The translations under genes were made by a program, and so were the position numbers. From the NCBI GenBank assembly GCA_041908065.1, contig JAYRGC010000026.1:1-9994 (forward strand): 9,994 nucleotides of DNA, given 5' to 3'. This DNA is from JAYRGC01 sp041908065. GTDB lineage: Bacteria; Pseudomonadota; Alphaproteobacteria; UBA9219. Below are positions 1 to 6,123 of this stretch, piece after piece; the stretch's first letter is position 1; each line of letters starts with the position of its first letter. The notes beneath the pieces are model-generated. The model saw nothing but the letters and a program-made list of their open reading frames with translations. It did no database searches and was not told the origin of the DNA.

Positions 1-172
1 GGCCAACGGCGTTCTTGGCGCGCCGCCCGTGGGGGGCTTAGAAATCCGGTGTGGTTGATCCATAGGGTGTGGTTTGCTTCGCCGCCTTCTGACGGCGGCT
101 CGATTTGCGGGCATTTGGCCGTAACTTCGCAAATAACGGCCTACACTATAGGGCAATCACATATGTCTCATT
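1..172. other. Non-coding left edge
   Basis: I find no credible gene in the first 172 bases. The open frames crossing it continue antisense through the GNAT gene and show no family motif. Apart from the degenerate repeat from about position 70, nothing is recognisable. In particular there is no start of an ABC permease gene on the minus strand downstream of the acetyltransferase. Confidence 0.5.
70..142. repeat. Degenerate copy of composite palindromic repeat (left-edge copy)
   Basis: This segment reads like a diverged copy of the right half of the element at 5992-6062. It contains a 'tgcttcg' block, a small hairpin (gccgcc 81-86 with ggcggc 94-99), a 'ctcg' block, and then a 27-nt core at 114-140. 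That core matches 6035-6061 at 25 of 27 positions by eye. The core itself is flanked by short inverted arms (ggccgt / acggcc). It lies about 30 bp downstream of the GNAT stop codon. The left half of the palindrome is not clearly recognisable here. The repeat relationship is seen directly; the family is not identified. Confidence 0.6.
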
Positions 173-739
173 TCATAAGGATGCTGGCATTAGTTGCCAT
201 CTGGTTTCCTCCGTGCTTCCGCGCAATTCTCCGGTTGGGCGGGGGAAGATTCCCAAGAAAGAGAATCCGGCTTTTTTCAATACATTTTGCGAGGCGAGAT
301 TGTTAATATCGGTTCTGGCAGTCAGGCGTTGCAGGCCAAACCTGCCGAAAGCAAGTGACACTACAGCATTCAGTGCCTCTGACATGTATCCCCGCCCCCA
401 ATGTTCTTGGGCAAGCCAGTAGCCTATTTCCGCGCTCTCGTTGAAGCTGTCCTTTTGCGACGACCTATTGTGGCAACCTACTATCCCGATTATGTCATCG
501 CCGTTTTTTTCGGTTATTGCGAAGGCCTCAGGCTTGCCGACTTGATATAGATGCGACATTTCTGAAAAAAACTTTTCGGCATCTTGCAAAGAAAACGGAT
601 AAGGGACGCGAACTAGCCACTTCGTCACCTCCCAGTTGCCTAAATGCTTGGTTATATCCGGCAGATCCGGCTTTTTTAAAGCGCGCAAACGCAGTCTGGG
701 AGTGGAGGCAAAAACGACGGATTCCCCATTATCGGCCAT
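173..739 (-). CDS. GNAT family N-acetyltransferase (RimJ/RimL-like)
   Basis: This 188-residue protein is predicted to transfer an acetyl group from acetyl-CoA to an amine. The layout is that of the RimJ/RimL branch (Acetyltransf_3): N-terminal 'TPRLRLRALKKPD' (13-25), a central beta region 'AFAITEKNGDDIIGIVG' (72-88), motif A 'EIGYWLAQEHWGRGYMSEAL' (104-123) with the acetyl-CoA pyrophosphate-binding R/Q-x-x-G-x-G/A-type loop, and motif B 'NLASQNVLKKAGF' (147-159). Length is normal for the family. The ATG is preceded by an AAGGAA ribosome-binding site about 8 nt upstream and lies 4 nt after the ABC gene stop, so it is probably co-transcribed. Its GC is low (82 of 180 bases in 421-600) compared with the ABC gene (112 of 180 in 1201-1380), which suggests recent acquisition. 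The substrate is unknown: it could be a ribosomal protein, another protein N-terminus, or a small molecule such as an antibiotic. Confidence 0.9.
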   Translation of the reverse strand: MADNGESVVFASTPRLRLRALKKPDLPDITKHLGNWEVTKWLVRVPYPFSLQDAEKFFSEMSHLYQVGKPEAFAITEKNGDDIIGIVGCHNRSSQKDSFNESAEIGYWLAQEHWGRGYMSEALNAVVSLAFGRFGLQRLTARTDINNLASQNVLKKAGFSFLGIFPRPTGELRGSTEETRWQLMPASL

Positions 740-743
740 CGAG

Positions 744-1679
744 CTATTTCCTTTTCGTCAACTGCAAGAACACGTCCTCCAAATCGGATTCCTGCGTCGT
801 TATGTCGGAAACGACCAGCCCCGACGCCCTGACGTCGTCGAGGATCTTTCCGATCGAAACGCGGCTGGGGCGGTAGCTGAGCGAAATCCGGTTGGAAGCC
901 GAGATAATCCAGCCTCCATCCATCAGGCCTTCCGGCAACGTGCGCACCTCGCCGTCTATGGACAAAGTTATCTGCTTGCCGTCCAACAGCCTAAGCAGAT
1001 TTTCTTTGCTGTCGTTGGCTACCAGCTTGCCGCGATCGATGATGGCGATGTGATCGCACAGTTCCTCGGCTTCCTCTAAATAGTGCGTGGTCAGCAATAC
1101 TGTGGTTCCGGCGGCGTTCAGGCGACGCACGTGATCCCACAAGGATCGGCGTAAATCTATGTCCACCCCAGCCGTCGGCTCGTCCAGCACCAGAACCGGC
1201 GGCTTATGCACCAAGGCCTTGGCCACCATCAGCCGCCGCCGCATTCCCCCCGAAAGCAATCGCGCGCTGATGTCGGCCTTGTCCGACAAACCGACGATCG
1301 CCAGAAGCTCGTCGGTGACGCGTTCGGACTTTGGAACCCCGTACAATCCGGCCTGCATTTCCAAAAGACCGCGCGGAGTGAAGAACGGATCGAAGGTTTG
1401 TTCCTGCGGCACGACGCCGATGGAACTGCGCGACATGCGGGGAGTTTCCGCGACGTTATAGCCCCATATGCGGGCGGTTCCCGAAGTCGCCGCCACCAAT
1501 CCGGCCAATATATTGATGAAGGTGGATTTCCCCGCTCCGTTCGGTCCCAGCAAACCAAAGATGCTGCCGCGCGGAATGGAAAGATCGATGCCCTTCAAGG
1601 CTTCGTTGTCCGGCCTCTTGCCGTTGCCGAAATACACCTTGCGAAGATCTTGCGCCTCCACGGCGTATTGTTGGGTCAT
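744..1679 (-). CDS. ABC-2 type transporter ATP-binding protein (YadG/NodI-like)
   Basis: This is the ATP-hydrolysing subunit of an ABC exporter, 311 residues, cytoplasmic and expected to partner an ABC-2 membrane permease. Motifs in order: Walker A GPNGAGKST (45-53), Q-loop PQEQ (91-94), signature LSGGM (142-146), Walker B LVLDEP (163-168) with the catalytic Glu, D-loop region AGVD (170-173) and switch His in TTH (197-199). The C-terminal extension ending 'ESDLEDVFLQLT' is typical of the NodI/YadG/CcmA-like group. The start is ATG with a GGGGG-rich ribosome-binding site about 8 nt upstream and 6 nt after the ATP12 gene stop. The substrate cannot be told from this subunit. Oddly, no permease gene follows: the next gene is a GNAT acetyltransferase and then the window has no further gene. 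All ATPase motifs are intact, so the gene itself is not broken. Confidence 0.95.
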   Translation of the reverse strand: MTQQYAVEAQDLRKVYFGNGKRPDNEALKGIDLSIPRGSIFGLLGPNGAGKSTFINILAGLVAATSGTARIWGYNVAETPRMSRSSIGVVPQEQTFDPFFTPRGLLEMQAGLYGVPKSERVTDELLAIVGLSDKADISARLLSGGMRRRLMVAKALVHKPPVLVLDEPTAGVDIDLRRSLWDHVRRLNAAGTTVLLTTHYLEEAEELCDHIAIIDRGKLVANDSKENLLRLLDGKQITLSIDGEVRTLPEGLMDGGWIISASNRISLSYRPSRVSIGKILDDVRASGLVVSDITTQESDLEDVFLQLTKRK

Positions 1680-1685
1680 GTCGAT

Positions 1686-2378
1686 TTACCCCCGCAAAAA
1701 CCGGAACCACCTATCGCAAGAATGTATATCATCCTTTACCGCTTTGTGGCGTTTCTCGGTCTCGGGATCAAGCCCCCAGCGTGTCGCTTGATGCAGGGAT
1801 TCGGCCTCAGCCAAACTAAAAGCGTCATCCGCGCCTATCTTCTCCTCGCGCAAGGCCAAGGCGAGAACTATCGATCCCGTAGCCTCGGCCACTCCGTCCA
1901 ATCCGGCGAGCGCAAAGGCGTCGCAAAGGCCGTACGAAAGTTTTTCCCGCAACCGCGCCGCCGCCTCGGCGTTGCGCGGCAAAGGGTTAGCCTCGTCCGC
2001 CTGCGATAATTCCGTTTCCCAGCATTCCTTCACCCAAGCCAGCAAAGGCAGGGCTTCGGCGCGGCGCGGCTCCGGCAAATGGCATAAAGTGTCGCTTTCG
2101 GCAAAGGCCGCCAGACGGCGAAGAAGCGGCGAGCGATTGTCGGCAATAACGTCGATGGCGGTGGCCGCCAGACGGGTCAACGGCATGGCCGAAAGATCGG
2201 CTTTCTTGGCGGAGGATTGCGACCGCCATTCTGCGGCGATGGCCTCGGCCAATTCCTTGGTCGGCAGCAAATACGCCCGTCCTGCAGGCGTAGCCAAAGC
2301 GATGCCGCCGCGCTTCACCAAATAACCGCGGCCGGTTTTCTCCACATGAATATCGCCGATTTCTTTCTTGGATTGCAT
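1686..2378 (-). CDS. ATP12 family chaperone (F1F0-ATPase assembly)
   Basis: This protein resembles the ATP12 family, which in mitochondria binds the F1 alpha subunit during ATP synthase assembly and has homologues in alphaproteobacteria. Supporting blocks (numbered from the chosen ATG): 'GYLVKRGGIALATPAGRAYLLP' region (18-39), 'ELAEAIAAEW' (42-51), 'MPLTRLAATAIDVI' (65-78), 'LAAFAESDTLCH' (89-100), 'GSIVLALAL' (168-176) and 'ATRWGLDPE' near the end. The chosen start gives about 230 residues beginning where homologues usually begin. A longer in-frame GTG at 2415-2417 adds 13 residues; it has a GGGGG-like site about 11 nt upstream, while the ATG has no clear ribosome-binding site, so the start is uncertain. 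The segment after 'AESDTLCH' appears shorter than usual and I do not see the common Gln/Trp block preceding 'PLLAW'. It lies between asmA and the ABC ATPase gene on the same strand. Confidence 0.88.
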   Translation of the reverse strand: MQSKKEIGDIHVEKTGRGYLVKRGGIALATPAGRAYLLPTKELAEAIAAEWRSQSSAKKADLSAMPLTRLAATAIDVIADNRSPLLRRLAAFAESDTLCHLPEPRRAEALPLLAWVKECWETELSQADEANPLPRNAEAAARLREKLSYGLCDAFALAGLDGVAEATGSIVLALALREEKIGADDAFSLAEAESLHQATRWGLDPETEKRHKAVKDDIHSCDRWFRFLRG

Positions 2379-2417
2379 GGATTCAAAGTGGTTAAGGTAA
2401 ACCCTGCCCGCAAACAC

Positions 2418-2455
2418 GGTCTGTTCATCCCCCTAAGAAGGAGGAGGGACAGACC
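2418..2455 (-). promoter_or_regulatory. Imperfect hairpin between asmA and ATP12 gene
   Basis: The arms ggtctgt (2418-2424) and acagacc (2449-2455) are perfect inverted repeats. They extend inward by about six more positions with two mismatches in the minus-strand RNA. The hairpin sits 29 nt after the asmA stop codon and immediately before the alternative GTG start of the ATP12 gene. No T-run follows on the minus strand, so it is not a classical intrinsic terminator. It may protect the asmA 3' end or modulate translation of the next gene. Confidence 0.4.
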
Positions 2456-2483
2456 GCGCTCTTCGGAACTAACTTACCGTCGG

Positions 2484-4442
2484 TTAATTCCCGAACAAGC
2501 CCCCGCCCAACCCCTTGATCGCATCCAACCCTTTTTTAACCACGTCGCCTCCGTTGGGGCTAATGGCGGATGCGGAAGATCCCGATGCAGTCGGTTGTTG
2601 CAAGGCTACGCCGGAATTGAGGGCCTGAACGCAAGCGTTGCCGCCGTTTGTCGCGGCAGGCAAGGGCTGCACCGCTCCGCCGCCGTTTTTGCCTATGGTT
2701 CCGTTCAGTATCGAGGTGGCGGCGTCCAATATTCCTCCCGCAGTAGGTCCAAAAGCGAATTTTGGATTGGCCAAGGTGCCGGTAAGCTGCATGGGGGGAA
2801 TCAGCTTGCCGTCGTCGATCTGCTTGCCTTTAAGTTTTATAAGGGTGTCCATGCCCTCGGTCGAAAGATTGACGTTTCCGGTCGTCGTGGCGCGGGCATG
2901 GGAAGTGTCCATCAATCCGGATACTTTCCCCTGCCCGTTGTTCAAGGCGAGACGCATGGCCAAACAATTCACGTCGCCCTGCAACAGCTTGCCGGCTCCG
3001 GGAAGAAACGCGTCGGCCACGCTACCAGCCAAGCCGCCCAACAGCTGGTTAGACACCGTTCCTCCCGCCATCGCCAGATTGACCACCCCGTTGGAATTGG
3101 ATGCCATATCGTGCGGACTGTTGCCGTAAGCCATGACATCCATGTTCATGTCGGCGTTGCCGGACAACAGGGATTCCGCCCCCCATAAATCCAGCAATTT
3201 CGACACGTCGATGCTTCCGGCCTTCATTATGATGCTGGCCTTGGTTGGAGACGACGACGCGTCCAAACGGGTTTGCCCCTCGACCACGCTTCCGGCCACT
3301 TCGGCTTTAAGCGGAGACAACGTCAAGCGACCGCCGGACAGCTCCGCCTTAGTCTGAAGATTTTTTACCGGAGCCACAGCCCCCCTTATCTCCCCGATGC
3401 GAACGTCTATCTTCGCGTCGGCTGACTTCATGGCGGAAAGATCAAGAGGCTCGGCGCTGAAGACCAAGCCATTTCCGTTTTTCGCGGCGGTTGATTTTTT
3501 AGCGGAGGATTCGTCCTGCGGGTCGGCGGAGGCGAAATCGGACAAGTCCACCTTTTCTCCCGCCAGAGTTCCTATTATGGCCGGACGCTGCCCTCTTAAA
3601 TCGATCTCCATTTCACCGCCTACCGCCGAGCCGCCGGTCTTAACCGCGTACTTCGACACGGAGACTTTCTTGCCGCCCGCGCTCAATGTTCCCTTTGCCT
3701 CCACGTCATGCTTACCGTCGTAACGCAAGTTGACGGCGAAAGGCCATCCATCCTCGGTTATGCGATCGTAGCCTCCGGCTTCCATGGCAGCGGACAAGGA
3801 CGCCCCCGACACCGCCCCGTCAAACTTTACCGAAGTCGATTTGGAATTGGCCGAAGCGGAAAGGCTATCGGCCTTGATGTCCGTGGTCTTGCCGTCGGGC
3901 GAACGGAATCCCATCCGGCTGTTGGCGATGGAAAGGCTGTCGACGCTGACCTTCACCTCGCCTTTGGATTTAGGCGCGGCGTTTTCTTTGGCCTCAGCTG
4001 TCGCATTTTCTTCGTCCTTGGCGAACTCCCAGTTGCCTTTTCCGGCGCGGCTGGTTTCCAGCAAAACGTCCGCGTTATCGAGAGCGACCGAGGCTATTTC
4101 CACATTGCCCTGCAAAAGCGGCGGCAAACGAACTCCCAAGGAAAGGGAGCCGATCTTGGCCATCAACGGGCGGCTAGCCCAAGATGGATTGGAAACAGTC
4201 ACGTCCTCGATCTTAAGAACGAAGCCGTGCTTCCACGAAACCGATAACTTAACCGCGCCGCCCAATTTTATCGAACGGCCGGTGGCAGATTCCAACGCCT
4301 GCTCGACTTTGGGTTGCCACCAATCGGGACCAGGCATCAACGCCCACGCGGCTCCGGCCACCGCAGCCAAAAACGCCGGTAAAATCAGGAAAAATCGGAA
4401 GGAATAGCGTTTTTTTGCTGGATTGAAGGTCGGTTTACGCAT
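2484..4442 (-). CDS. AsmA family protein
   Basis: This 652-residue envelope protein is a member of the AsmA-like group, whose larger relatives form bridge-like structures implicated in lipid transport and outer-membrane homeostasis. It has a short basic N-terminus (MRKPTFNPAKKRYSFR) and one membrane anchor at about 17-36, then a long periplasmic region. The start 'VEQALESATGRSIKLGGAVKLSVSW' region (46-70), 'IEDVTVSNPSWA' (78-89) and 'LSLGVRLPPLLQGNVEIASVALDNADVLLE' (100-129) are the N-terminal AsmA signature. Repeated amphipathic beta-strands fill 160-400. The C-terminal AsmA-like region spans about 360-565, with 'DLWGAESLLSGNADMNMDVM' and 'GVVNLAMAGGTV'. The tail beyond about 590 is Gly/Ala/Ser-rich, low complexity and probably disordered. 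The ATG has a TGGAG ribosome-binding site 7 nt upstream and a strong promoter behind it. The precise function here is inferred only from the family. Confidence 0.92.
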   Translation of the reverse strand: MRKPTFNPAKKRYSFRFFLILPAFLAAVAGAAWALMPGPDWWQPKVEQALESATGRSIKLGGAVKLSVSWKHGFVLKIEDVTVSNPSWASRPLMAKIGSLSLGVRLPPLLQGNVEIASVALDNADVLLETSRAGKGNWEFAKDEENATAEAKENAAPKSKGEVKVSVDSLSIANSRMGFRSPDGKTTDIKADSLSASANSKSTSVKFDGAVSGASLSAAMEAGGYDRITEDGWPFAVNLRYDGKHDVEAKGTLSAGGKKVSVSKYAVKTGGSAVGGEMEIDLRGQRPAIIGTLAGEKVDLSDFASADPQDESSAKKSTAAKNGNGLVFSAEPLDLSAMKSADAKIDVRIGEIRGAVAPVKNLQTKAELSGGRLTLSPLKAEVAGSVVEGQTRLDASSSPTKASIIMKAGSIDVSKLLDLWGAESLLSGNADMNMDVMAYGNSPHDMASNSNGVVNLAMAGGTVSNQLLGGLAGSVADAFLPGAGKLLQGDVNCLAMRLALNNGQGKVSGLMDTSHARATTTGNVNLSTEGMDTLIKLKGKQIDDGKLIPPMQLTGTLANPKFAFGPTAGGILDAATSILNGTIGKNGGGAVQPLPAATNGGNACVQALNSGVALQQPTASGSSASAISPNGGDVVKKGLDAIKGLGGGLFGN

Positions 4443-4481
4443 CGCTTGTCTCCATTCGCCGGTTGCTGTCGGGACGGCGGG

Positions 4482-4487
4482 ATTATA
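4482..4487 (-). promoter_or_regulatory. Extended -10 promoter for asmA
   Basis: On the minus strand the 72-bp gap between queH and asmA contains TGATATAAT, a perfect -10 hexamer (4482-4487) with the TGn extension. The -35 position 17 nt upstream reads TTAGAA, a weak match, as is common for extended -10 promoters. A transcript would start near 4475, giving a leader of about 33 nt that carries the TGGAG ribosome-binding site. This suggests the asmA-ATP12-ABC-GNAT group can be transcribed independently of queH. Confidence 0.65.
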
Positions 4488-4514
4488 TCACAAGCGCGAG
4501 AATATTCTAATCCC

Positions 4515-5144
4515 CTATTGTTTGTTCGGAGATTTCAGGGGTTCTTCGATTCTTACCGAACGCATGGAAAACACGCAGCCGCAATAAGTCTGCCTATAAA
4601 AACCTTCCTGCTTGGCCAACTCCGCCGCCCTTTCGGCTCCGGCCTGCTTGCGCCAATTGAAGTCCCAATATTCTATCCCTTCGTGGCGGGAAGCGGCCAG
4701 CCTGCCTGCCGCGTTCACTTGTTCGATGTTTTTTCTCCGCGATATGCCGAGGCTGCTGGAAAACAGCGCGAAACCCTTTTCCCTCGCGCGCAGAGCGGCT
4801 CTTTCCAGCCGCAGGTCGAAACACGCGCGGCATCTGGCCCCGCGTTCCGGTTCGTTCTCCAATCCCATTATCCGAGAAAACCATTCGGTGGTGTCATAGT
4901 CGTCGTCGAAAAACTCTACGCGCATCTTATCCGAGAAACGCTTCACCTCGGCTTTGCGGGTTTCATATTCAGAGCGAGGATGGATATTCGGGTTGTAAAA
5001 ATAGACCGAGACGGAGATAGCCGAAGACAGCAGCCTTTCGATTATCGCGCCGGAACACGGAGCGCAGCAGCAATGCAACAGCAGCTTTTCGGCGTTGTCC
5101 GGCAACGCGATATTCGGCAGGATAAGATCAGATGGCGCGTTCAT
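4515..5144 (-). CDS. queH: Epoxyqueuosine reductase QueH
   Basis: QueH (formerly DUF208) reduces epoxyqueuosine to queuosine in tRNA, the last step of queuosine synthesis; it is a non-homologous replacement for QueG and is an iron-sulfur enzyme. With the chosen ATG the protein is 209 residues. The diagnostic motifs are complete: 'LLHCCCAPCSG' (22-32), 'YFYNPNIHPRSEYETRK' (48-64), 'CRACFDLRL' (105-113), 'FSSSLGISRRKN' (128-139) and 'YCGCVFS' (187-193). The cysteines of CCC..C, CxxC and CxC are all present for metal binding. Upstream in-frame starts exist (frame open to 5273), but would overlap the DUF167 gene. The ATG at 5142-5144 follows the DUF167 stop by 2 nt and begins where homologues begin. 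There is no good ribosome-binding site, so translation is probably coupled to DUF167. No queC, queD, queE, queF or queA gene is in this window. Confidence 0.93.
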   Translation of the reverse strand: MNAPSDLILPNIALPDNAEKLLLHCCCAPCSGAIIERLLSSAISVSVYFYNPNIHPRSEYETRKAEVKRFSDKMRVEFFDDDYDTTEWFSRIMGLENEPERGARCRACFDLRLERAALRAREKGFALFSSSLGISRRKNIEQVNAAGRLAASRHEGIEYWDFNWRKQAGAERAAELAKQEGFYRQTYCGCVFSMRSVRIEEPLKSPNKQ

Positions 5145-5146
5145 GG

Positions 5147-5461
5147 CTATGTTCGTAAAAGGTTGTCTATAAGACGCTCTAACGCCGCCGCGTCTCCATG
5201 TATCTCCACCGATTTCAAGCGCGACGAGGTCCCCAACGAGATGGATATAGAAGATTTGGGAACGCCCAGCCATTCCGACAATCTTTCCATCAGCGCGGCA
5301 TTAGCCTTTCCGTCATGCGCCGCCGCCGCAACTGATACTTCGATCGCCGTTTTGCCGTCTCCTATTTCCACCTGACGGATTTCGCGCGAACGCCGCGAGC
5401 ATGGTTTGGCTTTGACAGCGATCTTCACTCCACCGGAAAAAACGCGGAGAGAGTCCGTCAT
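5147..5461 (-). CDS. DUF167 / YggU family protein
   Basis: This is a small protein of about 104 residues of the DUF167 (YggU) family, whose biochemical role is not established. The family pattern is clear: 'VKIAVKAKPCSRR' (12-24), then 'VSVAAAAHDGKANAALMERL' (42-61), which corresponds to the family's APPxxGKAN block, then 'LGVPKSSISISLGTSSRLKSVEI' (65-87). The usual 'APPV' is replaced by 'AAAAH', a mild divergence. I choose the ATG at 5459-5461 because the family starts there. A longer reading from a GTG at 5543-5545 adds 28 residues without family similarity, though an AGGAG sits just 3 nt ahead of that GTG. It ends 2 nt before queH. In many alphaproteobacteria this gene follows a yggT-type gene; none is present here. 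Confidence 0.88.
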   Translation of the reverse strand: MTDSLRVFSGGVKIAVKAKPCSRRSREIRQVEIGDGKTAIEVSVAAAAHDGKANAALMERLSEWLGVPKSSISISLGTSSRLKSVEIHGDAAALERLIDNLLRT

Positions 5462-5565
5462 GGATCGGTTTCCATTTTCTTGTTTCGTCGGTTGCGGAAA
5501 AATTTCGGGCCAGAGCGCGGGAGGGATGTCGATAACTTCGCGCACCGTCTCCTGCTTCTCTGGCC

Positions 5566-5643
5566 CCTGATGCCTGAGGCGGGCGGAGGTCTTACGCCCG
5601 CCTGTCCTCTACTCCAGGCAGGGTCAGGCTACCTCGGCGGAGG
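5566..5643 (-). ncRNA. GC-rich foldable element upstream of DUF167-queH
   Basis: A perfect 9-bp stem aggcgggcg (5577-5585) / cgcccgcct (5595-5603) is nested inside a second pairing, gcctg (5572-5576) / caggc (5615-5619), and a third, cctga (5566-5570) / tcagg (5624-5628). A separate short hairpin cctc/gagg lies at 5632-5643. The element is flanked on one side by very AT-rich DNA. It could be a structured 5' leader, a small RNA, or a REP-like mobile palindrome. I do not recognise it as a known riboswitch (no preQ1 signature seen), SRP RNA, 6S RNA or RNase P. The strand is assigned only because the next gene is on the minus strand. Confidence 0.4.
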
Positions 5644-5649
5644 CAGATG

Positions 5650-5770
5650 AGTCAATGTTGTGTTCCTTTTTTGTTCACTATAATTTTTTTTAATAAAACA
5701 AAGCGAAAAAACGCATAACTCATTGAAATAAAATAAGTATACGATTTTGTTTTGACTATAAAAAACGCTT
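5650..5770. promoter_or_regulatory. AT-rich stretch with candidate promoters
   Basis: This stretch is much more AT-rich than the rest (15 of 60 bases are G or C in 5701-5760). On the minus strand it offers TATACT (5736-5741), and TTGACT (5650-5655) with a weak TAGCCT 18 nt downstream. Either could drive the DUF167-queH unit. On the plus strand there is a perfect TATAAT (5679-5684) without a good -35 and with no gene after it. This is a likely promoter region by composition; the individual boxes are weak evidence. Confidence 0.4.
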
Positions 5771-5931
5771 GCCATTCCGCCAGTTCTAGCGGTTGGTAAA
5801 ACCAGTCAGCGATAGCCGTGCATCACCCGAAGTGTGTGGCCAAAGGCAGGCAGATGGTCATCTACCCTGTTAAAATCCTCCAAGTTTCACATCTTGGGTT
5901 TTTGGGGGCGGAAGAGGGGCTGAGGGAGTCC
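5771..5931. other. Intergenic stretch without recognised feature
   Basis: About 160 bases between the AT-rich stretch and the cloverleaf palindrome. I see only short local pairings such as ccgc/gcgg near 5778-5793 and a 44-codon open frame (5854-5988) that runs into the palindrome, lacks a family motif and is probably spurious. It might be a decayed gene or part of a small RNA, but nothing supports a specific call. Confidence 0.3.
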
Positions 5932-6030
5932 GTCATTGCGAGCGGCCTTCTTCAGGCCGCGAAGCAATCCAGAGCCGTTGCTCCATGACTCTGGATTGCT
6001 TCGCGTCGCAAGGGCGACGCTCGCAATGAC
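5932..6030. repeat. 99-bp cloverleaf palindromic repeat
   Basis: The outer arms gtcattgcgagcg (5932-5944) and cgctcgcaatgac (6018-6030) are a perfect 13-bp inverted repeat. The inner arms gcgaagcaatccagag (5959-5974) and its complement (5989-6004) are a perfect 16-bp inverted repeat around a 14-nt loop. Between them lie two side hairpins, gcggcct/aggccgc (5942-5948 / 5954-5960) and gtcgc/gcgac (6005-6009 / 6014-6018). The whole can fold as a four-way junction on either strand, with a base or two shared between neighbouring stems. Sequences with 'gtcattgcgag' and 'gcaatccag' arms are a widespread type of dispersed intergenic palindrome in bacteria. It lies downstream of gltA. Confidence 0.8.
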
Positions 6031-6103
6031 AGCCTTTGGCTGTAACTTCGCAAATGACGGCATCCCCTGTCACAGCCAAAGGATGTGAAATTACAGCCTT
6101 TGA
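6031..6103. repeat. Repeat tail with inverted copies, downstream of gltA
   Basis: Directly abutting the cloverleaf is a tail in which an 11-bp inverted repeat (cctttggctgt, 6033-6043, with its complement at 6072-6082) flanks a 27-nt core shared with 114-140. A smaller hairpin, acagcc-ttt-ggctgt (6029-6043), competes with it. A further inverted partial copy of the unit 'ggctgtaa.ttc.ca' is read on the minus strand at about 6084-6098. The tail ends about 20 bases from the gltA stop codon, so it forms the likely 3' untranslated region of gltA. No T-run typical of an intrinsic terminator is present. Confidence 0.6.
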
Positions 6104-6123
6104 CCTAAACCACGGAAAGTATC

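Noticed and set aside
2391..2428. Alternative ATG at 2426-2428 on the minus strand upstream of the ATP12 gene
   Set aside because: It is out of frame with ATP12 and leads only to a short frame of about 37 codons without motifs.
2217..4407. Several long plus-strand open frames opposite the ATP12 and asmA genes
   Set aside because: They show no family motifs, have compositions typical of antisense reading of GC-rich genes, and the minus-strand proteins are clearly recognised.
5145..5273. N-terminal extension of queH by 43 residues
   Set aside because: It would overlap the DUF167 coding sequence in another frame, and the first conserved QueH motif is already close to the start with the shorter reading.
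4446..5375. 309-codon plus-strand open frame opposite queH and DUF167
   Set aside because: It overlaps two recognised minus-strand genes entirely and has no recognisable domain.
5679..5684. Perfect TATAAT on the plus strand
   Set aside because: No acceptable -35 at the right distance, no extended -10, and no plus-strand gene before 7628; likely chance in an AT-rich tract.
5854..5988. 44-codon plus-strand open frame in the intergenic region
   Set aside because: No ribosome-binding site or family similarity; half of it is the cloverleaf repeat.
5932..6030. Cloverleaf palindrome as a tRNA gene
   Set aside because: The fold has four stems, but the stem and loop lengths and the absence of a T-loop consensus and CCA-type end do not fit a tRNA.
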